Assembly (NCBI RefSeq): GCF_004349245.1
Contig: NZ_SMLC01000057.1
Span: forward strand, 1 to 41,498
DNA: 41,498 nucleotides
Direction of reading: 5' to 3'
DNA from: Actinomadura sp. 6K520
GTDB lineage: Bacteria; Actinomycetota; Actinomycetes; Streptosporangiales; Streptosporangiaceae
Both the position numbers and the translations under genes were made by a program. The notes below the pieces were generated by a model. It saw only the letters and a list, made by a program, of their open reading frames with translations. It was not told where the DNA came from and did not search any database. Positions within the stretch are counted from its first letter, which is position 1; every line of letters begins with the position of its first letter. Of the stretch, positions 7,853-15,404 are shown one piece after another.

Positions 7853-9333
7853 CGCCGCGCCCCCTGGTAGGCGATCGGCCGCCGGAACCGCTCGATGGCC
7901 AGGCTCCCCACGGACGTCGTCCGCGGATCGGACGTCGCCGGGAACGGCCCGCCGTGGACCATCGCGTGCCCGACCCTTACCCCGGTGGGCCAGCCGTCCC
8001 ACACGATCCGTCCGGCCAGGCGCTCCAGGACGGGCAGCAGCCGGGCCGCCGCCTCCCGGTCGCCCGGGGCCGCGTGGATCGTCGCGGTCAGCTGCCCCTC
8101 AAGGCCGCGGGCCAGCTCCCGGAGCTGGTCGAGATCCGCGCACCGGACGACGAGGGAGCACGCGCCGAAGATCTCTTCCTGCAGGTCGGGCCCGAAGTGC
8201 TCGGCGTCCACGGCGGCGAGGGCCGCCGCGCCGCCGACCGCCGCGCCGGGTTCCCTTCCCCGCGCGAGGATCTCGACATCGGGGTGCCGTTCGAGGCGTC
8301 CGACGCCCTCCGCGTAGGCGCGTGCGATGCCGGGGGTGAGCATGGGCGCGCCCGGGTCGCCGGCGATGGCCTTCGCCGCCGCGTCCAGGAAGGTGTCCAG
8401 GGCCGCCCCCCTGACCGCGAAGACCAGCCCCGGGTTCGTGCAGAACTGACCTGCCCCGAGCGTCACCGACCCGGCGAACGCCTCCGCGAGGTCGCCGCCG
8501 CCCTCCGCGAGGGCCTCCGGGAGCAGGAAGACCGGGTTGACGCTGCTCATCTCCGCGTACACCGGAATCGGCCGGGGCCGGTTCGCCGCCGCCTTCGCGA
8601 TCGCCAGGCCCGCCGCCCGCGACCCGGTGAACCCGACCGCCTGGACGCGCGGGTCGGTGACGAGCGCGCCGCCCAGCGTCGGCCCGTCCCCGTACAGCAT
8701 CGAGAACACGCCCTCCGGCAGCCCCGCCTCCCGGACGGCCTCCGCCACGGCCCCGCCGACCAGCTCGCACGTCCCGGGGTGGGCGTCATGCGCCTTCACG
8801 ATCACCGGGCAGCCGGCCGCCAGCGCCGACGCCGTGTCCCCGCCCGCCACGGAGAACGCCAGCGGGAAGTTGCTCGCCCCGAACACCGCCACCGGCCCCA
8901 GGGCCACCCGGCCCTGCCGGATCTCCGGACCGGCGTCCCCGGCGGGATCGACGGCGGCGGTTCCTTCCCCGGCGGCGCGGAGGTCGCCGGCGAAGAGGCG
9001 GAGCTGCCCGGCAGTACGGGCGACCTCCCCCGTCAGGCGCGGCACGGGAAGCCCCGTCTCGGCCGCAGCACGCGCGACGAGCGCCTCGGTGAGATCGTCC
9101 AGCTTGGCCGCGACCGTTTCCAGGAACGCGGCGCGCCGCCCGGGAGAGGTCGCACGATAGGCGTCGGACGCCTCCTCGGCCAGGGCACAGGCCCGCGCCA
9201 CCTCGGCCTCGCCGCCGTAGCGGTACTCGGGGTCGAGACGTTCACCGGTGCGCGGATCGACGGCCCTGATCGCCGTGCCCGCCCCGGCGACGCGCTCGAA
9301 GCCGATCACCATGTGCCCGGTGAGCCGCGCCAT
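7849..9333 (-). CDS. NADP-type aldehyde dehydrogenase (2,5-dioxovalerate dehydrogenase)
   Basis: A 494-aa aldehyde dehydrogenase of the alpha-ketoglutaric semialdehyde dehydrogenase class, oxidising 2,5-dioxopentanoate to 2-oxoglutarate, the final step of the glucarate/galactarate route. Seen: [38 protein letters not shown], split here into the NADP-binding strand and Lys, GFTGSRAAG, catalytic-base Glu in YAEMSSVNP and nucleophile Cys in [11 protein letters not shown]. The [13 protein letters not shown] pattern and lack of a GTGGP-type C-terminus are characteristic of this class. I start at the ATG at 9333, preceded by GAGGAGGA; an in-frame upstream ATG at 9393 has no binding site. It is the first gene of the operon; gudD overlaps its stop. 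Confidence 0.88.
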   Translation of the reverse strand: MARLTGHMVIGFERVAGAGTAIRAVDPRTGERLDPEYRYGGEAEVARACALAEEASDAYRATSPGRRAAFLETVAAKLDDLTEALVARAAAETGLPVPRLTGEVARTAGQLRLFAGDLRAAGEGTAAVDPAGDAGPEIRQGRVALGPVAVFGASNFPLAFSVAGGDTASALAAGCPVIVKAHDAHPGTCELVGGAVAEAVREAGLPEGVFSMLYGDGPTLGGALVTDPRVQAVGFTGSRAAGLAIAKAAANRPRPIPVYAEMSSVNPVFLLPEALAEGGGDLAEAFAGSVTLGAGQFCTNPGLVFAVRGAALDTFLDAAAKAIAGDPGAPMLTPGIARAYAEGVGRLERHPDVEILARGREPGAAVGGAAALAAVDAEHFGPDLQEEIFGACSLVVRCADLDQLRELARGLEGQLTATIHAAPGDREAAARLLPVLERLAGRIVWDGWPTGVRVGHAMVHGGPFPATSDPRTTSVGSLAIERFRRPIAYQGARR

Positions 9334-9386
9334 CGTCCGTCCTCCTCGGGTCCGGCAGGTGAGGTCAACCCGGACGATAGGAGACG

Positions 9387-9444
9387 CGATCAATACCTGT
9401 CCAACACGAAATACGCATCAATCGATGCGCGCCATGCATCAATC
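9387..9444. promoter_or_regulatory. Candidate LysR-type operator upstream of the glucarate operon
   Basis: GATGC (9424-9428) and GCATC (9436-9440) form a dyad with 7-base spacing, giving the T-N11-A pattern of LysR-family boxes. Overlapping it, CGCATC (9414-9419) pairs with GATGCG (9424-9429). ATCAAT recurs at 9389, 9417 and 9439. The region is AT-richer than its surroundings and lies 55-110 bp before the dehydrogenase start. No LysR gene is found in the window. Confidence 0.45.
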
Positions 9445-9562
9445 TGGAACCTCATCGCCGCGCCGAGGCCGGCGGGTCGATGCCGGCCGCTGCCGCGGTG
9501 ACCATCAATGTCCACCGGGTTCTTCGCCCGGCGGCGTGTTGCCGTTATGGCAGGCGGCGATG

Positions 9563-9705
9563 TCAAGCGGCTGCTGCAACGAGGAACTCGTTGAGTGCCC
9601 GGGGCTGGGGTTTTCCAGCCCCGGGTCTGGCGGGGCCGTCCGTTGACCTCGCGGGCGACCTGGTCGAGGTCATGCTGGGTGTAGGTGCGGAAGTCGGTGG
9701 ACGGG
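9563..9705 (-). pseudogene. IS30-family transposase C-terminal remnant, frameshifted
   Basis: Reverse-strand translation from about 9704 reads STDFRTYTQHDLDQVARE, VNGRPRQT, GWKTPA, the C-terminal end of IS30-type transposases. After GWKTPA the frame is broken: a different frame continues ALNEFLVAAAA and then TGA at 9563-9565, the normal family ending. So only the last roughly 45 codons remain, with a small indel near 9605. The catalytic DDE core and N-terminal HTH are absent; sequence right of about 9706 is unrelated. I cannot place the inverted repeats with certainty. The fragment lies 230 bp upstream of the glucarate operon. Confidence 0.72.
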
Positions 9706-9729
9706 CGGGGTGAACGGCGCGGGACATGC

Positions 9730-9768
9730 GGACGGCCGCGCGGTCGATGGTCGATCGCGCGGCCGTCC
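9730..9768 (-). terminator. Perfect 13-bp hairpin after ettA
   Basis: GGACGGCCGCGCG (9730-9742) and CGCGCGGCCGTCC (9756-9768) are perfectly complementary with a 13-base loop. It lies 18 bp past the ettA stop (9786) on the minus strand. No T-run follows. Confidence 0.7.
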
Positions 9769-9785
9769 GGGGGTCGTTCAGGGGG

Positions 9786-11447
9786 TCAGCGGGTGAGCTT
9801 GCGGTGCGTCACCCGGTGCGGGCGGGCGGCGTCGGCGCCCAGGCGCTCGATCTTGTTCTTCTCGTAGTCGGCGAAGTTGCCCTCGAACCAGAACCAGCTC
9901 GACCCCTCCTCCCACGCGAGGATGTGCGTGGCGATCCGGTCCAGGAACCACCGGTCGTGCGAGGTGATCACGGCGCAGCCGGGGAACTCCAGGAGGGCGT
10001 TCTCCAGGCTGGACAGCGTCTCGGTGTCGAGGTCGTTCGTCGGCTCGTCCAGCAGCAGGACGTTCCCGCCCATCTTCAGCGTGAGCGCCAGGTTGAGGCG
10101 GTTGCGCTCGCCGCCGGACAGGACGCCCGCCGGCTTCTGCTGGTCGGGGCCCTTGAAGCCGAACGCCGCGACGTACGCGCGGGACGGCATCTCGACCTGC
10201 CCGACCTTGATGTGGTCGAGGCCGTCGGACACGACCTCCCACACCGTCTTCTTCGGGTCGATGCCCCCGCGCCCCTGGTCGACATAGGAGACCTGGACGG
10301 TCTCCCCGACCCGCAGGTCGCCCCCGTCCGGCTGCTCCTCGCCGATGACCATGCGGAAGAGCGTCGTCTTGCCGACGCCGTTCGGGCCGATGACACCGAC
10401 GATGCCGTTCGGCGGCAGGTTGAACGACAGGTCCTCCATGAGGACCCGGTCGTCGAAGCCCTTCGTCAGCTTGTCGGCCACGATGACCGTGTTGCCGAGG
10501 CGGGGCCCCGGCGGGATCTGGATCTCCTCGAAGTCCAGCTTGCGGTGCTTGGCGGCCTCGGCGGCCATCTCCTCGTACCGCTCAAGGCGCGCCTTGCTCT
10601 TGGTCTGCCGCGCCTTCGGGTTCGACCGGACCCACTCCAGTTCGTCCTGGAGGCGCTTCTTGCGCTTTGCGTCCTTGTTGCCCTCGACCTTCAGCCGGTC
10701 GGCCTTCTTCTCCAGGTAGACGGAGTAGTTGCCCTCGTACGGGTAGCAGCGGCCCCGGTCGAGCTCCAGAATCCAGGTGGCGACGTTGTCGAGGAAGTAC
10801 CGGTCGTGCGTGACGGCCAGGACGGTCCCCTCGTACTTCGCGAGGAACTGCTCCAGCCACTGCACGCTCTCCGCGTCCAGGTGGTTGGTGGGCTCGTCCA
10901 GCAGCAGCAGGTCGGGGGCTTCGAGGAGAAGCTTGCACAGCGCGACGCGCCGGCGCTCACCACCGGACAGCTTCGACACCTCCGCGTCGCCCGGCGGGCA
11001 GCGCAGCGCGTCCATCGCCTGTTCGAGCTGGCTGTCGAGGTCCCACGCGTTGCGGTGGTCGAGGTGCTCCTGGAGCTTGCCCATCTCCTCCATCAGCTCG
11101 TCGGAGTAGTCCGTCGCCATCTTCTCGGCGATCTCGTTGAACCGGTCGAGCATCGCCTTCGTCTCGGCGACGCCCTCCTCGACGTTCCCGAGGACGGTCT
11201 TCTCCTCGTTCAGCGGAGGCTCCTGCTGGAGCATGCCGACCGTGAAGCCCGGCATGAGGCGCGCCTCGCCGTTGGACGGCTGTTCCAGACCGGCCATCAT
11301 GCGCAGCAGCGTCGACTTACCGGTGCCGTTCGGCCCCAGGACTCCGATCTTCGCACCCGGAAGGAAATGCAGGGTGACGTCGTCAAGGACGACCTTGTCG
11401 CCATGTGCCTTGCGCACACGCTGCATCGTGTAGATGTACTCGGCCAT
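9786..11447 (-). CDS. ettA: ABC-F translation factor EttA (energy-dependent translational throttle)
   Basis: A 553-aa soluble protein with two ABC ATPase domains and no membrane segments. EttA binds the ribosomal E site and gates entry into elongation according to ATP/ADP ratio. Visible: N-terminal MAEYIYTMQRVRKAHGDKVVL, first Walker A GPNGTGKST, signature LSGGERRRVALC and LLDEPTNHLDAESV, then the P-site tRNA interaction linker rich in Lys/Arg, then second Walker A GPNGVGKTT, signature LSGGERNRLNLAL and LLDEPTNDLDTET. Length matches the E. coli protein (555). It stands alone, with a hairpin at its 3' end. The family is easily separated from antibiotic-resistance ABC-F proteins by the intact arm and typical N-terminus. 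Confidence 0.93.
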   Translation of the reverse strand: MAEYIYTMQRVRKAHGDKVVLDDVTLHFLPGAKIGVLGPNGTGKSTLLRMMAGLEQPSNGEARLMPGFTVGMLQQEPPLNEEKTVLGNVEEGVAETKAMLDRFNEIAEKMATDYSDELMEEMGKLQEHLDHRNAWDLDSQLEQAMDALRCPPGDAEVSKLSGGERRRVALCKLLLEAPDLLLLDEPTNHLDAESVQWLEQFLAKYEGTVLAVTHDRYFLDNVATWILELDRGRCYPYEGNYSVYLEKKADRLKVEGNKDAKRKKRLQDELEWVRSNPKARQTKSKARLERYEEMAAEAAKHRKLDFEEIQIPPGPRLGNTVIVADKLTKGFDDRVLMEDLSFNLPPNGIVGVIGPNGVGKTTLFRMVIGEEQPDGGDLRVGETVQVSYVDQGRGGIDPKKTVWEVVSDGLDHIKVGQVEMPSRAYVAAFGFKGPDQQKPAGVLSGGERNRLNLALTLKMGGNVLLLDEPTNDLDTETLSSLENALLEFPGCAVITSHDRWFLDRIATHILAWEEGSSWFWFEGNFADYEKNKIERLGADAARPHRVTHRKLTR

Positions 11448-11506
11448 ATCCTCAAGCCTAGAGGGTCTGGGGCGGTGTTCAGTGCCACCTGCCACGCCCC
11501 CGGCGG

Positions 11507-11519
11507 GCAGGGCCCCTGC
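11507..11519 (-). terminator. Short hairpin after the diguanylate cyclase
   Basis: GCAGGG-C-CCCTGC is a perfect 6-bp-arm palindrome in a very GC-rich stretch 30 bp past the cyclase stop at 11549. Weak evidence; many such hairpins occur by chance at this GC content. Confidence 0.3.
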
Positions 11520-11548
11520 GGGCCCCTCCCCGCAACCGGGCGGGAAGT

Positions 11549-12838
11549 TCAGGTGCCGGTCGGTCTCGGGCCGTCCACCGCGGGGAGGCAGACGCGGTCC
11601 CGGCCGGAGGACTTGGCCCGGTAGAGGGCCAGGTCGGCGGACGCCAGGAGCTCCAGGAGGTCCTGGCCGTGGGTGCGGAACAGGGCCACGCCCACCGAGA
11701 CCGTCACCGTGACCGTCCCCTCCTCGGCGGGCACCGCGAGCCTGCGCACGCGGCCGCGCAGGCGTTCGGCGACCCGGCACGCCTCGACGGTGTCGGCGCC
11801 GGGGAGCAGGACCACGAACTCCTCACCGCCGAACCTGCCCACCACGTCGTAGTCGCGCAGCTGGTGGCACAGCGTGCTGGCCACTCCCACGAGGACCTGG
11901 TCTCCCATCAGGTGGCCGTGGGTGTCGTTGACCCGTTTGAAGTGGTCGATGTCGATGAGGAGCAGTGCCACGGCGCCGTGGGTGCGCTGCGCCCGGGACA
12001 GTTCGGTGTCGGCCTCCATCTGCCAGGCCGCCGCGTTCAGCAGCCCGGTCTTGGCGTCCGTTCGCGCCGCCGCCTGGAGCTGCTGGTGCATCAGGCTCCG
12101 CTGCAGCAGCATCAGCGGGGGCAGTGCCAGGATCAGCAGGCCGAGGGACAGCGCGCAGGTGATCGCCACCAGGATGCCGACGCACAGCTCGACCAGGTCG
12201 AGGAGCAGGTTCTCGCGCGTCCACAGGACGTCGCGCCAGCGGCTCTCCGGGCTCGCCGCGTGGGCCGCGACCGCGACGATCGCGGTGTTCACCACCGTGA
12301 ACAGCGCGGCGCATCCGACCGCCGCGACAATGCCCGGATACGCCTGGACGACCCACTGCGGCGCCTCTTCCAGGGGGTCGCGCACCACCTGGTGGAACGC
12401 CAGGGACGCGCACGCGCCGGCGATCCCGTGCGCCGCGGCGACCAGTGCCCGCCGGTAGACCAGGGTGCGGCGCACCCGGAACTGGAGGAGCGCCTGCACC
12501 GGCAGCGGGATCAGCAGCGCGTACACCGGGGGCAGCAGCAGCGCGACCGGCAGCCACCACGCCGACAGCAGGTCGCGCGCGACCCCGGCCGGCATCCCGA
12601 GCCGGCGGGTGGCCTCGATGCACACCGCCCCGCACGCCAGCAGGGCCGCGAACGTCGTCAGCTCACCGGTCCGGAGCGGCGTGCTGAGCAGCCCCGCGAC
12701 GGCGAGCCCCAGATGGGCGGCCACCACCACCGGCACATAGATCACGAGCAGGGACGGACGCCCCAGAAGCGTCCGGCGCCTCGGCCGGAAGGCCAGTTCC
12801 CCGCCACGGTCCTCGGCGGACGACTGCACTGCCGTCAT
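11549..12838 (-). CDS. Membrane-bound GGDEF diguanylate cyclase
   Basis: A 429-aa inner-membrane enzyme making cyclic di-GMP from two GTP. Residues about 30-245 form several hydrophobic spans (LLVIYVPVVVAAHLGLAVAGL, FAALLACGAV, LPVALLLPPVYALLIPL, YPGIVAAVGCAALFTVVN, CVGILVAITCALSLGLLILALP), a sensory membrane region without a domain I can name. The GGDEF domain follows: IDIDHFKRVNDTHGH (295-309) for Mg2+/GTP and the active-site loop GGEEF at 337-341. RDYD at 328-331 lies five residues before it, an intact RxxD inhibitory site, so product feedback is predicted. No EAL domain. Start ATG is preceded by GGGGGAAGG. In streptomycetes c-di-GMP controls development through BldD; such a role here is inference. 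Confidence 0.9.
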   Translation of the reverse strand: MTAVQSSAEDRGGELAFRPRRRTLLGRPSLLVIYVPVVVAAHLGLAVAGLLSTPLRTGELTTFAALLACGAVCIEATRRLGMPAGVARDLLSAWWLPVALLLPPVYALLIPLPVQALLQFRVRRTLVYRRALVAAAHGIAGACASLAFHQVVRDPLEEAPQWVVQAYPGIVAAVGCAALFTVVNTAIVAVAAHAASPESRWRDVLWTRENLLLDLVELCVGILVAITCALSLGLLILALPPLMLLQRSLMHQQLQAAARTDAKTGLLNAAAWQMEADTELSRAQRTHGAVALLLIDIDHFKRVNDTHGHLMGDQVLVGVASTLCHQLRDYDVVGRFGGEEFVVLLPGADTVEACRVAERLRGRVRRLAVPAEEGTVTVTVSVGVALFRTHGQDLLELLASADLALYRAKSSGRDRVCLPAVDGPRPTGT

Positions 12839-13004
12839 CCTTCCCCCTAACGCGCATCACCTTGTGTAACACGATAGTTGCAACGTGTGCGGAAGGGGCG
12901 TGAAACAGGTACGTTCGGGAACGCACATGCGAGTGACCGTCCGGACACCACGCATCAGGGACCGCGTTTCCGCGGCCCCGGCACATCCTGAGGGGGATAC
13001 GACC
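12839..13004. other. Intergenic region with the cyclase promoter
   Basis: The first 50 bases are AT-richer (TTGTGTAACACGATAGTTGC) and probably carry the cyclase promoter on the minus strand. A 33-codon forward frame from ATG 12927 runs in frame into the 7-codon ORF at 13005; only the internal start has a good ribosome binding site. Confidence 0.3.
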
Positions 13005-13028
13005 ATGCGCGGCATTTCCTGGATCTGA
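13005..13028 (+). CDS. Possible 7-codon leader or micro-peptide ORF
   Basis: ATG at 13005 opens a frame MRGISWI followed by TGA at 13026. GAGGGGG lies 8 bases upstream, a stronger ribosome binding site than most genes here have. Ten bases after the stop begins a pair of mutually exclusive hairpins ending in a strong stem (13054-13096). No forward gene follows before the convergent ssb gene. It could be a leader peptide, a micro-peptide or a chance ORF; too short for homology. Confidence 0.25.
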   Translation: MRGISWI

Positions 13029-13037
13029 CGCCGCATA

Positions 13038-13096
13038 CCCCCCACGACGGTGCGGGGGCGTTGCCGGCGGCGATGTCCACTGCCGGCCACGCCCCC
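13038..13096. terminator. Strong hairpin with an alternative overlapping stem
   Basis: GGGGGCGTTGCCGGC (13054-13068) pairs with GCCGGCCACGCCCCC (13082-13096), 15 bp with one mismatch and a 13-base loop. The left arm can instead pair upstream: CCCCCCAC (13038-13045) with GTGCGGGGG (13050-13058). On the minus strand it lies 40 bp after the ssb stop and is a likely ssb terminator; on the plus strand it has attenuator form. Confidence 0.6.
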
Positions 13097-13135
13097 TACT
13101 GAAATGTCTCCGCCACTGCGATGCCTCCGCCCCTG

Positions 13136-13603
13136 CTAGGCCGCTTTCGGCTCCTTCTCCTCTTCCGCCGGGGCGGTCAGGGCCCATTCGTCGGCGGCGT
13201 CGCGGGCCAGCCGGCGGTCTTCCTCGCTCAGCGGGCCGCCGCGCTGGACGGGGCGGAAGTCGGCGGTGCCGCGCTGGAGGTCGGGGCCGAGGGTGGTGGC
13301 CTCCACCTCGGCGGAGAAGCGCCACTGGCCGTCGCGTTCGTACTGGCGGATGCGGAGACGGCCCGTGACCAGAACCGGAGTTCCGCGCGGGAACTCGGAC
13401 GCGTTGACGTTGTCGGCGAGCCCCCGCCAGCAGTTGACCGTCATGAAGAGCGTCTCGACGTCCTGCCACTGGCCCGTCTGCCGGTCGTAGCGCCGGGGCG
13501 TGCAGCCCACCCTCAGGGAGAGGAACGGCGTCCCGTTGGGCGTCATGGTGTAGCGGGGTTCGGCGGCGACCCAGCCGGTGATGGTGATGTGGGCCTCGTT
13601 CAC
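13136..13603 (-). CDS. Single-stranded DNA-binding protein paralogue lacking the acidic tip
   Basis: A 155-aa SSB with one OB fold, binding single-stranded DNA. NEAHITITGWVAAEPRYTMTPNG, FLSLRVGCTPRRYD, FMTVNCWRGLADNV and GTPVLVTGRLRIRQYERDGQWR cover the OB strands. The C-terminal half is a short Glu/Pro/Ala tail ending EEEKEPKAA; the DDDxPF tip that recruits replication and repair partners in the main SSB is absent. It therefore resembles the secondary SsbB-type paralogues of actinomycetes, one of which in Streptomyces is linked to chromosome segregation. GTG start at 13603 with GGAGG six bases before it. The upstream 88 bp carries a dyad and a DnaA-box-like 9-mer. Specific role is inferred. 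Confidence 0.86.
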   Translation of the reverse strand: MNEAHITITGWVAAEPRYTMTPNGTPFLSLRVGCTPRRYDRQTGQWQDVETLFMTVNCWRGLADNVNASEFPRGTPVLVTGRLRIRQYERDGQWRFSAEVEATTLGPDLQRGTADFRPVQRGGPLSEEDRRLARDAADEWALTAPAEEEKEPKAA

Positions 13604-13617
13604 TGCGTCCTCCGTCT

Positions 13618-13636
13618 CGCGTACGTGGTGTACGCG
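13618..13636. promoter_or_regulatory. Dyad upstream of ssb
   Basis: CGCGTAC (13618-13624) and GTACGCG (13630-13636) are perfect 7-bp arms with a 5-base spacer, ending 15 bp before the ssb start. Candidate operator; the binding protein is unknown. Confidence 0.4.
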
Positions 13637-13682
13637 TCAACGGTGGCGCAGGGGCGGAGGACGGCGGGAGCGGTCGCGAACT

Positions 13683-13691
13683 TGTGGATAA
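13683..13691 (-). promoter_or_regulatory. Consensus-type DnaA box
   Basis: The minus strand reads TTATCCACA exactly, immediately after the GTPase stop codon and 80 bp upstream of ssb. A single box; actinobacterial boxes are usually TTGTCCACA, so chance occurrence remains possible. Confidence 0.35.
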
Positions 13692-15404
13692 CTAGCCGCG
13701 GCCGAGTGCGATGTCCACGTTCTCGCGGAAGCGGGCGTAGACCTGCAGGTCGTCCTCGATGGGCTCGATCACCTTCTCGTAGGCGACGCGCTCTATGCCC
13801 ACCCGCATGTGGTGCTCCATCTTGTCGCCGTGCTTCGCGGACGACAGGGCCACGAGGTTGCGGCAGGCGGACGCGGTGAGCCAGCCCATCCCGAGCGTGC
13901 ACACGACCAGGACGGCGACGTAGGGGATGAGGCCGGCGTCCCCGACCAGGCGGCTCGGGTTGTCGCCGCCGAGGTCCAGCAGGGCGTAGGCGACCAGGAA
14001 ACCGATCCACACGACGCTCAGGACGGCGACCAGCACCAGGAAGTACTGCCACGTCTTGACCAGCCACCACCAGCGGGGCACGGCGTTGAACGTGGGCAGC
14101 GCGTTCTTGAGCGATTCGCCCAGGGCTTCCGGGATCTCGGCGGCGTGCGAACGGGCGGCGCCGCGAACGGAGCGTCCCCAATGTGTCGGAAGCTCCTGGG
14201 AAAGCCCCTCGGTAACGGACTGGAGCGCGTTGTCCACATCGCCCTGCTGTGCGCCGACCGGCCCGGTGAAGGCGTGGCGCAGCTCCTCGCGCAGCTCGGT
14301 CAGCCGCATCCGGCGCAGCGGGTCGGACCGCAGCCGGGCGACGATGGCGGCGACGGGCCAGCCCACGAAGTCGGCGGCGCGCAGCTCGTAGGCGCTCTCC
14401 ATGGCCTCGGCGACGGCGGGCGCGCCCGCGGCGTCGGTGAACGCCTGGACGAGGTCGGCGCGGCGGGCGTCGTCGACGGTGCTCGGCGGCTCGGTCGCGA
14501 AGCGGTAGTCGGCGAACCGCTCGGCGACCCTGTCGACGTCGGCGGAGAGCCGCTCGGTGCGGGCGCGGCGGGCGGCGACGGTGTCCACGAGGACGTCGCG
14601 GAAGCCGTACGTGCCGTCCTCGGCGACCGCGGAGGTGGTCACGATCCGCGGGTCGGCGAGGCCCTCGGCCTCCAGCAGGCGGCGCAGGTCGGCGACGCAG
14701 TCGTCGATCTCGTGCGGGGTGAGCCGGTCGACCTGGTTGAGGACGATGAGCGTCACGCCGGTGTGCCGGGCGAACGGGACGATGTAGTTGCGGTGCAGGG
14801 CCGCGTCGGCGTACTTCTGCGGGTCGACGACCCAGACGAGCAGGTCGGCGATGGTGACGAAACGGTCGACCTCGGCGCGGTGCATCGCCTGGATGGAGTC
14901 GTGGTCGGGCAGGTCGATGAGGACGAGTCCCTGCAGGGAGTGGTCGGCGCGTTCCAGGTCGAGGGCGCTGGCGCGGGCGTAGCGGTGCCGCTTGTCCACG
15001 TCCAGCCAGTCGAGCAGGGGGCCCGCGCCGTCCAGGCCCCAGACGCACGCGTGGGCCTTGGACGTCATCGGGCGGCGCATCCCGGTCGGCGAGAGTTCGA
15101 GCCCGCAGATCGCGTTGAACAGCGACGACTTCCCGCTGCCGGTGCCGCCGGCGAGGGTGACGACGGTGTGCTCGCCGGAGAGCCGCAGCCGCTGCCCGGC
15201 CCGGTCGAGCAGCGCGGCGGCATCGTCCAGGACGGGCTGGTCGAGCCGGCCGACGCCCGCGTGGACGAGCCGGTCGAGCCCGGCCAGCCGGTCGGTCAGC
15301 CCGGGCGGCCCGGCGGGCGCGCCGGCGCCGGGCACGTCCGCGGGGACGAGGGGGATCCCACCGGCTCCGGCCGGCGAGTTCGCGGGGATGGCCGAGGTGG
15401 TCAT
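13692..15404 (-). CDS. Membrane-anchored dynamin-like GTPase
   Basis: A 570-aa GTPase of the YfjP/dynamin-like group. After a Pro/Gly/Ala-rich N-terminus come the P-loop AGGTGSGKSS (85-94), a switch region RRPMTSKAH, DLPDHDS (G3) and LNQVD (G4), so the G motifs are all present. Helical middle, then two membrane spans near residues 465-540 (YFLVLVAVLSVVWIGFLVAYAL and IPYVAVLVVCTLGMGWLTA) and a short cytosolic tail. Its ATG overlaps the stop of the preceding GTPase (ATGA), implying fixed stoichiometry. In Streptomyces a two-gene dynamin operon (DynA/DynB, one with membrane spans) stabilises sporulation septa; orthology is plausible from the paired layout but not proven. Confidence 0.8.
   Translation of the reverse strand: MTTSAIPANSPAGAGGIPLVPADVPGAGAPAGPPGLTDRLAGLDRLVHAGVGRLDQPVLDDAAALLDRAGQRLRLSGEHTVVTLAGGTGSGKSSLFNAICGLELSPTGMRRPMTSKAHACVWGLDGAGPLLDWLDVDKRHRYARASALDLERADHSLQGLVLIDLPDHDSIQAMHRAEVDRFVTIADLLVWVVDPQKYADAALHRNYIVPFARHTGVTLIVLNQVDRLTPHEIDDCVADLRRLLEAEGLADPRIVTTSAVAEDGTYGFRDVLVDTVAARRARTERLSADVDRVAERFADYRFATEPPSTVDDARRADLVQAFTDAAGAPAVAEAMESAYELRAADFVGWPVAAIVARLRSDPLRRMRLTELREELRHAFTGPVGAQQGDVDNALQSVTEGLSQELPTHWGRSVRGAARSHAAEIPEALGESLKNALPTFNAVPRWWWLVKTWQYFLVLVAVLSVVWIGFLVAYALLDLGGDNPSRLVGDAGLIPYVAVLVVCTLGMGWLTASACRNLVALSSAKHGDKMEHHMRVGIERVAYEKVIEPIEDDLQVYARFRENVDIALGRG

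Noticed and set aside
9730..9768. 13-bp inverted repeat considered as an IS terminal repeat
   Set aside because: Both arms lie together around a 13-base loop directly behind ettA, so it is a terminator hairpin and not two ends of an element.
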